A stretch of 64,000 bases of DNA, taken from NCBI RefSeq assembly GCF_005222915.1, contig NZ_STFX01000054.1, forward strand, positions 231,166 through 295,165, written 5' to 3'. Positions 24,158-32,698 of this stretch are shown piece by piece. The notes below the pieces were generated by a model that saw nothing but the letters and a program-made list of their open reading frames with translations, was not told the DNA's origin and did no database searches. Position numbers and translations under genes: made by a program. Each line of letters begins with the position of its first letter. The first letter of the stretch is position 1. Source of the DNA: Rhizobium sp. FKL33. GTDB lineage: Bacteria > Pseudomonadota > Alphaproteobacteria > Rhizobiales > Rhizobiaceae.

Positions 24158-26353
24158 TCAGGCGGCGCGGCGGCGCTTTTCCATCGCAGCCGGACGCGAC
24201 GACGACAGCATCAGCATGACATCTTCGAAACCGGCATCCAGGAAGGCCGTCGCGGTCGCTTCGATTTCCGTCGGCTCGACGTCGACGCCCGAAAGGATGA
24301 TGTCGATATCGCCGGCGCGGGCGATGCGGCTGACGGCGCGGGGATCGGCGGCGCCACAGTCCACGATCACGCAATCATAGGCGCGGGCCAGTCCGCCAAG
24401 CACGAGCGCGATCCGCTCGACGCCGCGCATGGCCTGGCGAGGATCGGCGTCGCCCTGCGGCACGATATGGGCTTCGCTGTCGATATCGGCATGGATGATT
24501 TCGCTATAGGCGGCGTCTCCGACCAGAAGATTGGTGACGCCCGGCAGCGAACGTTGCTCCGCCATCAATTGTGTCGGGATCGCCGCGCCGGTCATATCGA
24601 CCAGGACCACGCGACCGCCGCGCTCGGCCATCAGCCGCGCCAGGCCGACGACAGCGGCCGAACCTTCGTCACCGGACAGAGACACCGAGGCAACCAGCGA
24701 AATGCCAGCGCCGATCAGATGCTCAGCGACCGCTTCGCGCGAGAATTCATCGTCGACAGGCGGCGCTGGGGATTCGTCTGGCGCTGCGTCTTCGGCTTCC
24801 GGATCCTCGTCGTCATCGAAAGCCAGAAGGCTTTTCGCCGGAGCGGATTTCGCGACGGCGCGTTGTGGTTCGGCGCGGGTCACGGCCTTCTGAGGCTCGG
24901 ATGTCGGCTCAACGGTCAGATCCTCATCCTCCTCGATATCCGTCTCGTAACGGACCGGGCGGATGGCGCGGCCGGAGAAGAGTTCGGTGAGCAGGATGAA
25001 GACCGAGCTCAGCACGAAACCCGCCAGCGCGGTGACGATGGTGATCGGCAGCGTCTTCGGGAAATAGGGCTCGGTCGGCATCGGCGCGCGCGAGATGATG
25101 CGGGCATCGGCAGGCGTCGCGTTCATGTCCTTCTCGCTCATCGCCTCGCGATAGCGGGCGAGATAGGTTTCGAGAAGCTGACGTTGAGCGGCGGCCTCGC
25201 GTTCGAGCGCGTTCAGCCCGACCCGCTTCTCCTGCGACGTCGCGGTGTCGGCCTTGACCTCGCCGAGCTGCTTCAGCAATTGCTGTTCGCGCAATTTCGA
25301 CACCCTCGCTTCGCTTTCGAGGCTGGCGAGGATCTTGCGGGTTTCGGTCTGGATCTGCTCGCGGATGCCGGTGAGCTGCGACCTGAGCCCCTTGATGCGG
25401 GGATGGCCGTCGAGAAGCTGGGTGGAGAGATCGGCTATCTGGCCCTCGATGCCCGACTGCGTTTCCTTGAGGCGCTGGATCATCTGCGACCCGACGACTT
25501 CGCCGAGCGTATCGGCTCCACGGCCGGATTTCAGCGCGGTGCGCACGGTCTCGGCGCGCGCCTCGGCATTGGCGCGATCGCCGCGCACGCGGGCGAGCTC
25601 CTGGGAAATGTCGTTGAGCTGCTGTTCGGAGAAGGTCGATTGCTGGCCTGTCTGGAAGAGATCGGACTGCGAGCGGTATTCGGCCACTTTCGCCTCGGCG
25701 TCGCGAACTTTCTCGCGAAGATTGGCGATCTCGGGCTCAAGCCACTTCGCCGTCTCGTTGGTCGAGTCGAGTTTGGCGCCGGCCTGCAGCGACAGATAGA
25801 CATCGGCGATGGCGTTGGGGATGGCGTTGGCGAGCGCCGGGTCCTTGGAGGAGAACTGGATGGCGATGACGCGCGACTTGTCGACCTGATAGACCTGCAG
25901 TTTCTTGGCGAACTCACCCAGCACGCGCTCGTCGGGCGGCGCGTCGAGCGGGTTCTTCATCAGGCCGAGCATGACGAAGAAGCGGGTGGCGATGGAGGGG
26001 TCGGCGCTGGGATCGAATTCCGGCCGCTCATAGAGCTTGAAGTCGCGGGCAATCTTCTTGATCAGGTCGGTGGATTGCAGAAGCGCTACCTGAGAGGCGA
26101 CGCCCGCCTCGTCGAGAACGCTGCCGACGGCGCTCGGATCGCTCGGACGGCGAGCGAGTTCCGGGGAACGCTCCTCGATCAGCACGCGGGCTTCGCTCTG
26201 GTATTTGGGAGACACCACGCTTGCGCCGGCAAAGCCGAGCGCGCCCAGGCAAACAGTGGAGGCGAGCACGAGCATGCGCCGGCGCCAGATCGCGCCGAAC
26301 AGGCCCGCGAGATCGATATCCGCGTCTTCTCCGTTTTTCCAAGCGCCGGACAT
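24158..26353 (-). CDS. GumC/Wzz-type polysaccharide copolymerase with degenerate kinase domain
   Basis: A 731-residue inner-membrane chain-length and export protein. It has a Wzz domain with a first helix near residues 28-48, a long periplasmic coiled coil (about 200-410), and a second helix preceded by the proline motif MPTEPYFPKTLPITIV (about 430). The cytoplasmic part resembles BY-kinases but the Walker A lysine is absent: the loop reads SGDEGSAAV at about 559-567 where GEGKS/T is expected, the A' motif is VLVDMTG, and no C-terminal tyrosine cluster exists. It therefore probably cannot autophosphorylate. It is divergent from the Wza-like gene and is part of the export machine with it. Confidence 0.88.
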   Translation of the reverse strand: MSGAWKNGEDADIDLAGLFGAIWRRRMLVLASTVCLGALGFAGASVVSPKYQSEARVLIEERSPELARRPSDPSAVGSVLDEAGVASQVALLQSTDLIKKIARDFKLYERPEFDPSADPSIATRFFVMLGLMKNPLDAPPDERVLGEFAKKLQVYQVDKSRVIAIQFSSKDPALANAIPNAIADVYLSLQAGAKLDSTNETAKWLEPEIANLREKVRDAEAKVAEYRSQSDLFQTGQQSTFSEQQLNDISQELARVRGDRANAEARAETVRTALKSGRGADTLGEVVGSQMIQRLKETQSGIEGQIADLSTQLLDGHPRIKGLRSQLTGIREQIQTETRKILASLESEARVSKLREQQLLKQLGEVKADTATSQEKRVGLNALEREAAAQRQLLETYLARYREAMSEKDMNATPADARIISRAPMPTEPYFPKTLPITIVTALAGFVLSSVFILLTELFSGRAIRPVRYETDIEEDEDLTVEPTSEPQKAVTRAEPQRAVAKSAPAKSLLAFDDDEDPEAEDAAPDESPAPPVDDEFSREAVAEHLIGAGISLVASVSLSGDEGSAAVVGLARLMAERGGRVVLVDMTGAAIPTQLMAEQRSLPGVTNLLVGDAAYSEIIHADIDSEAHIVPQGDADPRQAMRGVERIALVLGGLARAYDCVIVDCGAADPRAVSRIARAGDIDIILSGVDVEPTEIEATATAFLDAGFEDVMLMLSSSRPAAMEKRRRAA

Positions 26354-26411
26354 AGTTCACTCCACCAACAAAATATGACTGGAAACCTAAACAAACGCGG
26401 TAAGCAAACCC

Positions 26412-26436
26412 TTAACGGCGGGCGCTTTAACGGCGG
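26412..26436. repeat. Two 10-bp direct repeats in the divergent exopolysaccharide promoter region
   Basis: TTAACGGCGG occurs at 26412-26421 and 26427-26436, with starts 15 bases apart, between the GumC-like start (26353, minus) and the Wza-like start (26584, plus). This could be a tandem binding site for a regulator of the locus; the regulator is unknown. Confidence 0.4.
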
Positions 26437-26466
26437 CTTCAAAAAAACGTGAGAACAACCAGCAGG

Positions 26467-26482
26467 TTTACCGATCATTAAC
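26467..26482 (+). promoter_or_regulatory. CtrA-like site upstream of the Wza-like gene
   Basis: TTTA (26467-26470), seven bases, TTAAC (26478-26482) matches the CtrA consensus TTAA-N7-TTAAC with one mismatch. CckA, the source of CtrA phosphorylation, is encoded in this window. The motif is short and chance matches are frequent. Confidence 0.3.
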
Positions 26483-26583
26483 CCTACCAGATGGATAACG
26501 AAACCATAGCAGGGGCGAACCTCGTTCCCCCTCTCGCATTCAACCCGCCGGCCCTGCCGGCGTTACCTCGGAGCCCGTCGACC

Positions 26584-27162
26584 ATGCCTGCCGTCCTTTC
26601 CTGGCGCAGACTGCCGATCGCCATGTTGCTGGCCGCCGCCGCTTTCGCGACGTCGTGCACATCCTACAGACCGGCGCCGAAATCCTTCAACGAAGCGACG
26701 ATCCAGCCCTACCGCATCGACAGCGGCGACCGGCTTCGCATCACCGTCTTCGACCAGCGCGACCTGACCAACACCTATTCGGTGGATCAGGCCGGCTATA
26801 TCTCCTTCCCGCTGGTCGGCTCGGTGCCGGCGCGTGGGCGGACGCTTCAGGAACTCGAGGGCCAGCTGGCCGCCAAGCTCCGCCAGGGCTTCCTGCGCAA
26901 TCCCGACGTCTCCATCGAGGTCGATCGCTACCGCTCGATCTTCGTGATGGGCGAAGTGGGGCAGCCGGGCCAATTTTCCTATGTGCCCGGGATGACCGTA
27001 CAGAACGCCATCGCGGTCGCAGGCGGCTTCTCGCCGCGCGCCAACCAGGCCAATGCCGACATCACCCGCAAGATCAATGGCGAAGTCCATACCGGCCGCG
27101 TGTCCATTTCGGATCCGGTGATGGCAGGAGATACGATTTACGTCCGCGAACGTCTGTTCTAG
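26584..27162 (+). CDS. Wza-like polysaccharide export lipoprotein
   Basis: A 192-residue outer-membrane export protein. It starts with a lipoprotein signal ending FATSC with Cys25 as the lipidation site, followed by the poly-export domain (YRIDSGDRLRITVFDQRDL) and one SLBB domain (SIFVMGEVGQPGQFSYVPG and NAIAVAGGFSPRANQ). It would form the outer-membrane exit for the polysaccharide together with the GumC-like protein. The ATG at 26584 (GGAG upstream) places the signal peptide at the N-terminus; ATG 26491 would add 31 residues before it. The next gene starts 11 bases downstream, indicating an operon. Confidence 0.92.
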   Translation: MPAVLSWRRLPIAMLLAAAAFATSCTSYRPAPKSFNEATIQPYRIDSGDRLRITVFDQRDLTNTYSVDQAGYISFPLVGSVPARGRTLQELEGQLAAKLRQGFLRNPDVSIEVDRYRSIFVMGEVGQPGQFSYVPGMTVQNAIAVAGGFSPRANQANADITRKINGEVHTGRVSISDPVMAGDTIYVRERLF

Positions 27163-27173
27163 GTTCGCGGCCG

Positions 27174-28313
27174 ATGGAGGACCGACCGCTCAGGATCTTG
27201 CACTGCTTCCGCTCGCCGATCGGCGGGATCTTCCGGCATGTGCGCGATCTGGCTCGCGAGCAGGCGGCAGCCGGCTGTGAAGTCGGCGTCATCTGCGACA
27301 GCTCCACAGGCGGAGAACACGAGGAGAAACTGTTCCAGACCATCATGCCGCATCTGGCGCTCGGGTTGACCCGAATGCCGATCGACCGTTCGGTGTCGGT
27401 GCGCGACATTCCGGCGTTCTGGAGAAGTTATAAACAAATCAGGAGCTTGCGGCCGGATATTCTGCATGGACACGGCGCCAAGGGCGGCGCGATGGCCAGG
27501 CTAGCCGGCACAGCCTTGCGGGTGAACAGGTATCGCGTATCCCGCCTCTATTCGCCGCATGGCGGCAGTCTGCACTTCGACCCGACGCGGCTGTCGGGTT
27601 GGCTGGTGTTTCGCCTGGAACGTATCCAGGAATGGGCGACCGACGCTATCGTCTTCGTTTGCGAATTCGAGCGCGACGCCTATCACGCCAAGGTCGGCGT
27701 CCCCTCCGTGCGCAGCGAGGTCGTCTATAACGGCGTCGGTGAAAGCGATTTCGAGCCGAATACGCCCAATCCCGACGCGGCCGATTTCCTCTATGTCGGC
27801 ATGCTGCGCGATCTCAAGGGACCCGACGTCTTCGTCGACGCCTTCGCCCGGACCGAAAGGCTGTTGCGTCGGCCGCTGAGCGCCATGATGATCGGCGACG
27901 GCCCGCAACGCGACGACTATCTCAACATGATGACGGTGCGCGGTCTCGGCCAGCGCATCAAGATGGCTCCGGCGATGAATATCCGCGAAGCCTTCAAGCT
28001 CGGCAAGACCGTGGTCGTGCCCTCGCGCGCCGAGGCGATGCCGTATATCGTGCTCGAAACGCTGGCTGCGCGAAAGGCGCTGATCGCGAGCGATGTCGGC
28101 GGCATCGCCGAAGTGCTCGGCCGAGACAGCCGTGCGCTCGCGCCTCCCGGAGACGCCCAGGCGCTCGCCGAAATCATGGCGGAGAGCCTCACGGAGGCCG
28201 AATGGGCCGCACGCAACATGCCGCAGCCCGAACATTTTCACGACGTGTTTTCCTCGCAGAACATGGCTGCGAAAATCACCAGTCTCTACAAGGAGTTGGC
28301 GGCGTCTTCTTAA
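27174..28313 (+). CDS. GT4-family glycosyltransferase
   Basis: A 379-residue GT-B glycosyltransferase. The N-terminal domain begins LRILHCFRSPIGGIFRHVRDL with the glycine-rich acceptor loop, followed by DILHGHGAKGGAMARLAG. The C-terminal donor domain has FLYVGMLRDLKGPDVFVDAF and the E-x7-E motif EAMPYIVLE of retaining GT4 enzymes. It would add one sugar to the lipid-linked repeat unit of the exopolysaccharide; the sugar is unknown. It starts 11 bases after the Wza-like gene. A second GT4 of similar architecture closes the cluster. Confidence 0.9.
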   Translation: MEDRPLRILHCFRSPIGGIFRHVRDLAREQAAAGCEVGVICDSSTGGEHEEKLFQTIMPHLALGLTRMPIDRSVSVRDIPAFWRSYKQIRSLRPDILHGHGAKGGAMARLAGTALRVNRYRVSRLYSPHGGSLHFDPTRLSGWLVFRLERIQEWATDAIVFVCEFERDAYHAKVGVPSVRSEVVYNGVGESDFEPNTPNPDAADFLYVGMLRDLKGPDVFVDAFARTERLLRRPLSAMMIGDGPQRDDYLNMMTVRGLGQRIKMAPAMNIREAFKLGKTVVVPSRAEAMPYIVLETLAARKALIASDVGGIAEVLGRDSRALAPPGDAQALAEIMAESLTEAEWAARNMPQPEHFHDVFSSQNMAAKITSLYKELAASS

Positions 28314-28427
28314 ATAGAGAGTCGTTAACCACGTCCCAATACGGCACGAGCGCCCCACGTTGCGTAAGCGTTTCTTAGGGGCTTGTCCCTATGCTCGGTC
28401 CAACCCGAAGCACGACCGAGACACGCA

Positions 28428-29969
28428 ATGACCCAGCCTGAAAAGCAACCGGAAATCGATATCGACGCCCTGCGCAAGCAAGTGTCGGAAAGCTCGATCG
28501 ACGCCGCGCGCCCGGGCGAAGCGAAGGCCGAACTCAACGACTTCGCCAAGCGAGTGGCCGCGCAGTATCGCGACGACAAATATTCGCCGACCATCATGCG
28601 CGGCATGTTCCGCCTGTTCGACCTGTTGATGCTGGCGCTGGCCGGCAGCATCGCCAATTTCGGCCTGCGCGACGGCGAGGCGGCCCTGGCGCAATCGGGG
28701 ATGACCTTCCTCGCCGCCGGTTTCGCCGTGCTCGCGATGCAGGCTTTCGACTGTTACCAGATCCAGAACCTGCGCACGCCGCGCCGTATGGCCTGGCGCA
28801 ACGCCGCAGGCTGGCTGATCGGCTTCACGGCTGCAATCGGCATAGACGAATTCCTGATCGGCGGGATCAGCGCCGGCACGGTGGCCCTGTGGTTCGGACT
28901 CGGCCTCGCCTACCTGACCGCAGCACGGCTTTCACTCGCCGGTCTTCTGCGTCACTGGCTGCGCAACGGCATTCTCGAGCGCCGCGCGGTGATCGTCTGC
29001 GGCGGCAAGCCCGCGCAGGATCTCATCCGCTCGCTCGAAAGCCAGCCCGACAACGACATCCGCATTCTCGGCATTTTCGACGACCGTCTCGACCATCGCT
29101 CGCCCGAGCTGATCGCCGGCTATCCCAAGCTCGGCACGGTGGCGGAACTGGTGGAGTTCACCCGGCTCGCCCGCGTCGACATGCTGATCATCTCGCTGCC
29201 GCTGACGGCCGAACAGCGCATCCTGCAATTGCTGCGCAAGCTCTGGATCCTGCCGGTCGACATCCGCATCGCCGCTCATTCCAGCAAGCTGCGTTTCCGT
29301 CCGCGCGCCTATTCGCATATCGGTCGCATGGCGATGCTCGACGTGTTCGACAAGCCGATCCGCGACTGGGACTCGGTCGCCAAGCGCGCTTTCGACCTGG
29401 TTTTCGCAACATTCGCCATCGCATGTCTCTGGCCGGTGATGATCGGCGCCGCGATTGCGGTGAAGGCGACATCCAAGGGGCCGGTGTTCTTCAAGCAGAA
29501 GCGCCACGGTTTCAACAACGAGATCATCGACGTCTTCAAATTCCGCTCGATGTACACGGACATGGGCGACCAGAGCGCCACCAGAGCCGTGACCAAGGGC
29601 GATCCGCGCGTGACCCCGGTCGGCCGCTTCCTGCGCAAATCCTCGATCGACGAGTTGCCGCAGCTGTTCAACGTGCTGAAGGGCGATCTGTCGCTGGTCG
29701 GTCCGCGACCGCATGCGGTCGCCGCGCGCACGCATGACCGCATCTACAACCAGATCGTCGAGGGCTATTTCGGTCGCCACCGCGTCAAGCCCGGCGTGAC
29801 CGGCTGGGCGCAGATCAATGGCTGGCGCGGCGAGATCGACAGCGACGAAAAGATCAAGTTCCGCACCGCCTACGACCTCTATTACATCGAGAACTGGTCG
29901 CTGTTGCTGGATCTCAAGATCCTGTTCCTGACGCCGTTCCGGCTGCTCAACACGGAAAACGCCTATTGA
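28428..29969 (+). CDS. Undecaprenyl-phosphate sugar-1-phosphate transferase (WcaJ/ExoY type)
   Basis: A 513-residue initiating enzyme of exopolysaccharide assembly. Four to five transmembrane helices and a Rossmann-like region (ERRAVIVCGGKPAQDLIRSL, about 195) precede the C-terminal bacterial sugar transferase domain, which begins KRAFDLVFATFAIACLWPVM and holds GPVFFKQKRHGFNN, VFKFRSMYTDM, DELPQLFNVLKGDLSLVGPR and NWSLLLDLKILFLTPF. It moves a hexose-1-phosphate onto undecaprenyl phosphate at the inner membrane. The ATG at 28428 gives the start MTQPEKQPEID. A 114-base gap after the GT4 gene leaves room for its own promoter. Confidence 0.94.
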   Translation: MTQPEKQPEIDIDALRKQVSESSIDAARPGEAKAELNDFAKRVAAQYRDDKYSPTIMRGMFRLFDLLMLALAGSIANFGLRDGEAALAQSGMTFLAAGFAVLAMQAFDCYQIQNLRTPRRMAWRNAAGWLIGFTAAIGIDEFLIGGISAGTVALWFGLGLAYLTAARLSLAGLLRHWLRNGILERRAVIVCGGKPAQDLIRSLESQPDNDIRILGIFDDRLDHRSPELIAGYPKLGTVAELVEFTRLARVDMLIISLPLTAEQRILQLLRKLWILPVDIRIAAHSSKLRFRPRAYSHIGRMAMLDVFDKPIRDWDSVAKRAFDLVFATFAIACLWPVMIGAAIAVKATSKGPVFFKQKRHGFNNEIIDVFKFRSMYTDMGDQSATRAVTKGDPRVTPVGRFLRKSSIDELPQLFNVLKGDLSLVGPRPHAVAARTHDRIYNQIVEGYFGRHRVKPGVTGWAQINGWRGEIDSDEKIKFRTAYDLYYIENWSLLLDLKILFLTPFRLLNTENAY

Positions 29970-31219
29970 CCGCCCTCGCCGTCTCCCAACCAGACGCCTT
30001 CCGCCCCGGCCGCGCCACCGCGCGGATGATCGGATCGGGTCTGGTTGCCTTCGGCGTTTTCCTGTCCGGCTTCGTCATCAACGAGCCTGCCCCCTATGAA
30101 GTGTTCATGGCCGGGCTCATCGGCCTCTGGTTCATTCTCGGGCTGAAGATCTCGCGCACCACCGGCGTGCTGCTGATCTTCATGCTGCTCTATATGGTCG
30201 GCGGCATGCTGTCGCTGACCCAGATGACCAAGGGCGTCGTCGAGGGAGCCATCTATCTCGCCGTCACCTTCTTTCTGGCGCTGAGCTCGGTGTTCTTCTG
30301 CGCCATCATAGAGGACGACCATCGCCGCCTGACGCTGATCTTCGACGCCTGGACGGCGGCGGCGGTGATCACCGCGCTGCTCGGCATTCTCGGCTATTTC
30401 AACGCCTTCCCGGGCTCGCATGTATTCACGCTCTATGATCGCGCCAAAGGCGCGTTTCAGGATCCGAACGTGTTCGGCCCCTATCTGGTCTGCCCGGCGC
30501 TCTACCTCATCCACGGCATCCTGACCGGCAAGATCAAGCATCTGCCCATTCGCGCGGGGTCCTTGGCGATCCTCACTTTCGGGGTGTTCCTGTCCTTCTC
30601 CCGCGCCGCCTGGGCGATGTTCCTGTTCTCCGCCATGATGATGGTGGCGATCATGTTCATCAAGGAACGCTCCGGCGCCTTCCGGCTGAAAGTGCTGGTC
30701 ATCGTGCTTTCAGGCGCGGTCCTCGGCGTGGTCGCCATCATCGTGGCGCTGCAGATCCCGCAGATTTCCGACCTTCTGACCCAGCGCACCAAGCTGGTGC
30801 AGGATTACGACGGCGAACGGCTCGGCCGTTTCGCCCGCCACCAACTCGGCTTTCTCTCGGCCATGAGCCAGCCGCTCGGCATCGGGCCGATGGTGTTCTC
30901 CACCATCTATCCAGAGGACGAACACAATATCTGGCTGAAGTCGCTGACCACCTATGGCTGGCTCGGGCTCCTGACCTATCTCGGTCTCGTCTGGTCGTCG
31001 ATCTGGTTCGGCTTCAAATACATGTTCCGCAACAGGCCCTGGCAGCCCTTCCTGGCCGCCGCCTGGATCGTGCTTTGCGCCCATGAACTGATCGGCAACG
31101 TCATCGACACCGATCACTGGCGCCATCACTTCATGCTGTTCGGCATCGTCTGGGGCTGCGCGGCGCTTGAGCATCGCCACCAGAAACAATTGGCGCGCGC
31201 AGGCGCGGGACGGACGTGA
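29966..31219 (+). CDS. Wzy-like/O-antigen-ligase-like polymerase
   Basis: A 417-residue inner-membrane protein with ten or more transmembrane helices and a larger periplasmic loop around residues 255-320, the layout of Wzy polymerases and WaaL-type ligases. The loop contains RFARHQLGFLSAMSQPLGIG and EDEHNIWLKSLTTYGWLG, similar to the O-antigen ligase domain. It probably polymerises the repeat units in the periplasm. The start is TTG at 29966, overlapping the stop of the preceding gene; an ATG at 30026 lacks a ribosome-binding site but cannot be excluded. It overlaps the next gene as well, so the three form a coupled unit. Confidence 0.85.
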   Translation: MTALAVSQPDAFRPGRATARMIGSGLVAFGVFLSGFVINEPAPYEVFMAGLIGLWFILGLKISRTTGVLLIFMLLYMVGGMLSLTQMTKGVVEGAIYLAVTFFLALSSVFFCAIIEDDHRRLTLIFDAWTAAAVITALLGILGYFNAFPGSHVFTLYDRAKGAFQDPNVFGPYLVCPALYLIHGILTGKIKHLPIRAGSLAILTFGVFLSFSRAAWAMFLFSAMMMVAIMFIKERSGAFRLKVLVIVLSGAVLGVVAIIVALQIPQISDLLTQRTKLVQDYDGERLGRFARHQLGFLSAMSQPLGIGPMVFSTIYPEDEHNIWLKSLTTYGWLGLLTYLGLVWSSIWFGFKYMFRNRPWQPFLAAAWIVLCAHELIGNVIDTDHWRHHFMLFGIVWGCAALEHRHQKQLARAGAGRT

Positions 31220-32364
31220 TGTCGGGCAATCAATCTCTCAACATCCTCCAGGTCATCGAACCGAGCGGGGGCGGCTCCGGCCGGCACTTCAACGATCTCT
31301 GCGGCGCGCTGACAAAGCGCGGGCACCGCATCACGGCCATCTATTCGCCCATGCGCGCAGAGGAGCGATTCGTCGACGAGTTGATGAACCTCGGACTTGC
31401 CGGCGTGCATGCCGTGTCGATGACCCGCAGCCCCTCGCCGTCCGACATCAAATCCTGGCGGGAGATCGGCAAGATCATTGCGGCGCATGGCCCCTTCGAC
31501 ATCATCCACGGGCATTCGTCGAAGGCGGGCGCGCTCACCCGCCTCAGGGCGCCGGGCGCTCATATTCCCCGGGTCTATACGCCGCACGCCTTCCGCACCA
31601 TGGACCCGACGCTGGGCGCCCGGGGACGGCAGATCTTCGGCGGCATCGAAAGCCTGTTCGGGCGCTATTTCACCGACGCGCTGATCTGCGTCTCCGAGGA
31701 CGAACTGATCCATGCCCATCATGATCTTGGCATCCCGCAGGACATCCTGCATCTGGTGGTGAACGGCGCATCCTCGCCGCCGAGCGGCCGGCGCGCGGAG
31801 ATCAGGGCGCGTTGCGGATTGCGGGACGATGCCCTGGTGTTCGGCTTTGTCGGCCGTCTGTGCGAACAGAAAGCGCCGGAGCGGCTGGTCCGCGCCTTCG
31901 GCCGGGTCGCCAGACAGCATCCGGACGCGCATCTCCTGATAATCGGCTCCGGGCCTCTCGAAGACATGACGCGCGCCGAAATCGCCCAGAGCGGCGCGGC
32001 CGACCGTATCCGCCTGGTTTCGGACATTCCCGGCCCCGAAGCCATGCAGGCCTTCGATCTTATGGTCATGCCGAGCCGCTACGAAGCGATGTCCTATGTG
32101 ATGCTGGAGGCCGAAGCCTGCGGCCTGCCGATGGTTCTGACCCGCGTCGGCGGCGCGACGACGGTGGTTGACGACGGCGAAAACGGGCTGCTGGTCGCCA
32201 ATGAAGACGATCCGACAAATCTGGCCGGTGCGCTGACCGACGCTATAGCGCCGGAACGATTGCAGCGCCTTCGCCTTGCCGCCGCCTCCAGGCGCGACCG
32301 GCATTCGCTTGATCGCATGACCCATCAAACGGACGCGGTCTATCGCAGCATCGTCGAGCGCTGA
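31219..32364 (+). CDS. GT4-family glycosyltransferase
   Basis: A 381-residue GT-B enzyme. The acceptor domain starts LNILQVIEPSGGGSGRHFNDL and contains DIIHGHSSKAGALTRL; the donor domain contains LVFGFVGRLCEQKAPERLVRAF and the E-x7-E motif EAMSYVMLE. The ATG at 31219 shares its A with the stop of the polymerase gene (TGATG), so translation is coupled. Its layout mirrors the GT4 at 27174, and the two supply the only sugar-adding enzymes in this cluster beyond the initiating transferase. Confidence 0.9.
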   Translation: MSGNQSLNILQVIEPSGGGSGRHFNDLCGALTKRGHRITAIYSPMRAEERFVDELMNLGLAGVHAVSMTRSPSPSDIKSWREIGKIIAAHGPFDIIHGHSSKAGALTRLRAPGAHIPRVYTPHAFRTMDPTLGARGRQIFGGIESLFGRYFTDALICVSEDELIHAHHDLGIPQDILHLVVNGASSPPSGRRAEIRARCGLRDDALVFGFVGRLCEQKAPERLVRAFGRVARQHPDAHLLIIGSGPLEDMTRAEIAQSGAADRIRLVSDIPGPEAMQAFDLMVMPSRYEAMSYVMLEAEACGLPMVLTRVGGATTVVDDGENGLLVANEDDPTNLAGALTDAIAPERLQRLRLAAASRRDRHSLDRMTHQTDAVYRSIVER

Positions 32365-32475
32365 GAGGGGCCGCCCCTCCGCCGTCCTGGTCCAGAACTG
32401 CGCCATGACGAAACGCCGGACGGCGCCCACGCCATCGTCGATTCATCATCACGGGAGCGCCGCCTCATTTTCGAC

Positions 32476-32500
32476 GGAACGTCCGCCTTAATTCTCCGTT
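32476..32500 (+). promoter_or_regulatory. EcfG (general stress sigma) promoter
   Basis: GGAAC (32476-32480), exactly 16 bases, CGTT (32497-32500) matches the EcfG/SigT promoter consensus GGAAC-N16/17-CGTT of alphaproteobacteria without mismatch. Transcription would start near 32507, just before the GGAGG ribosome-binding site of the 30-codon gene. Confidence 0.65.
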
Positions 32501-32526
32501 CAGACGTCGTGGAACCGGAGGCGGAC

Positions 32527-32619
32527 ATGGAAACGGGGCTTGTGGAATGGTGTCTTGTCGCCGGCATAGCCGCAGGATGGCTCATCCGTTTCGCGTCCGA
32601 TATGGGGCTCCTTCCATAG
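32527..32619 (+). CDS. 30-residue predicted membrane microprotein, stress-promoter driven
   Basis: ATG at 32527 opens 30 codons ending TAG at 32619. The peptide has an acidic start (METGLVEW), a hydrophobic stretch CLVAGIAAGWLI and an arginine-containing end RFASDMGLLP, consistent with a single short transmembrane helix. GGAGG lies five bases before the ATG, and an exact EcfG-type promoter ends 26 bases upstream of it. I do not know a family for it. The complete promoter, ribosome-binding site and short frame in the otherwise empty 334 bases between the GT4 gene and the cytochrome b gene are the reasons for calling it. Confidence 0.5.
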   Translation: METGLVEWCLVAGIAAGWLIRFASDMGLLP

Positions 32620-32698
32620 CGCCGGGCAGCGGGACGAACGGAGCCGCCCGATAGGCTCGGGCGGCGACCGCGTGGAAGAACATCGGATGATGAGCAGT

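Noticed and set aside
24467-26452. A 661-codon open frame antisense to the GumC-like gene
   Set aside because: Low-complexity Arg/Gly/Asp-rich translation opposite a complete Wzz-domain protein; codon-structure artefact.
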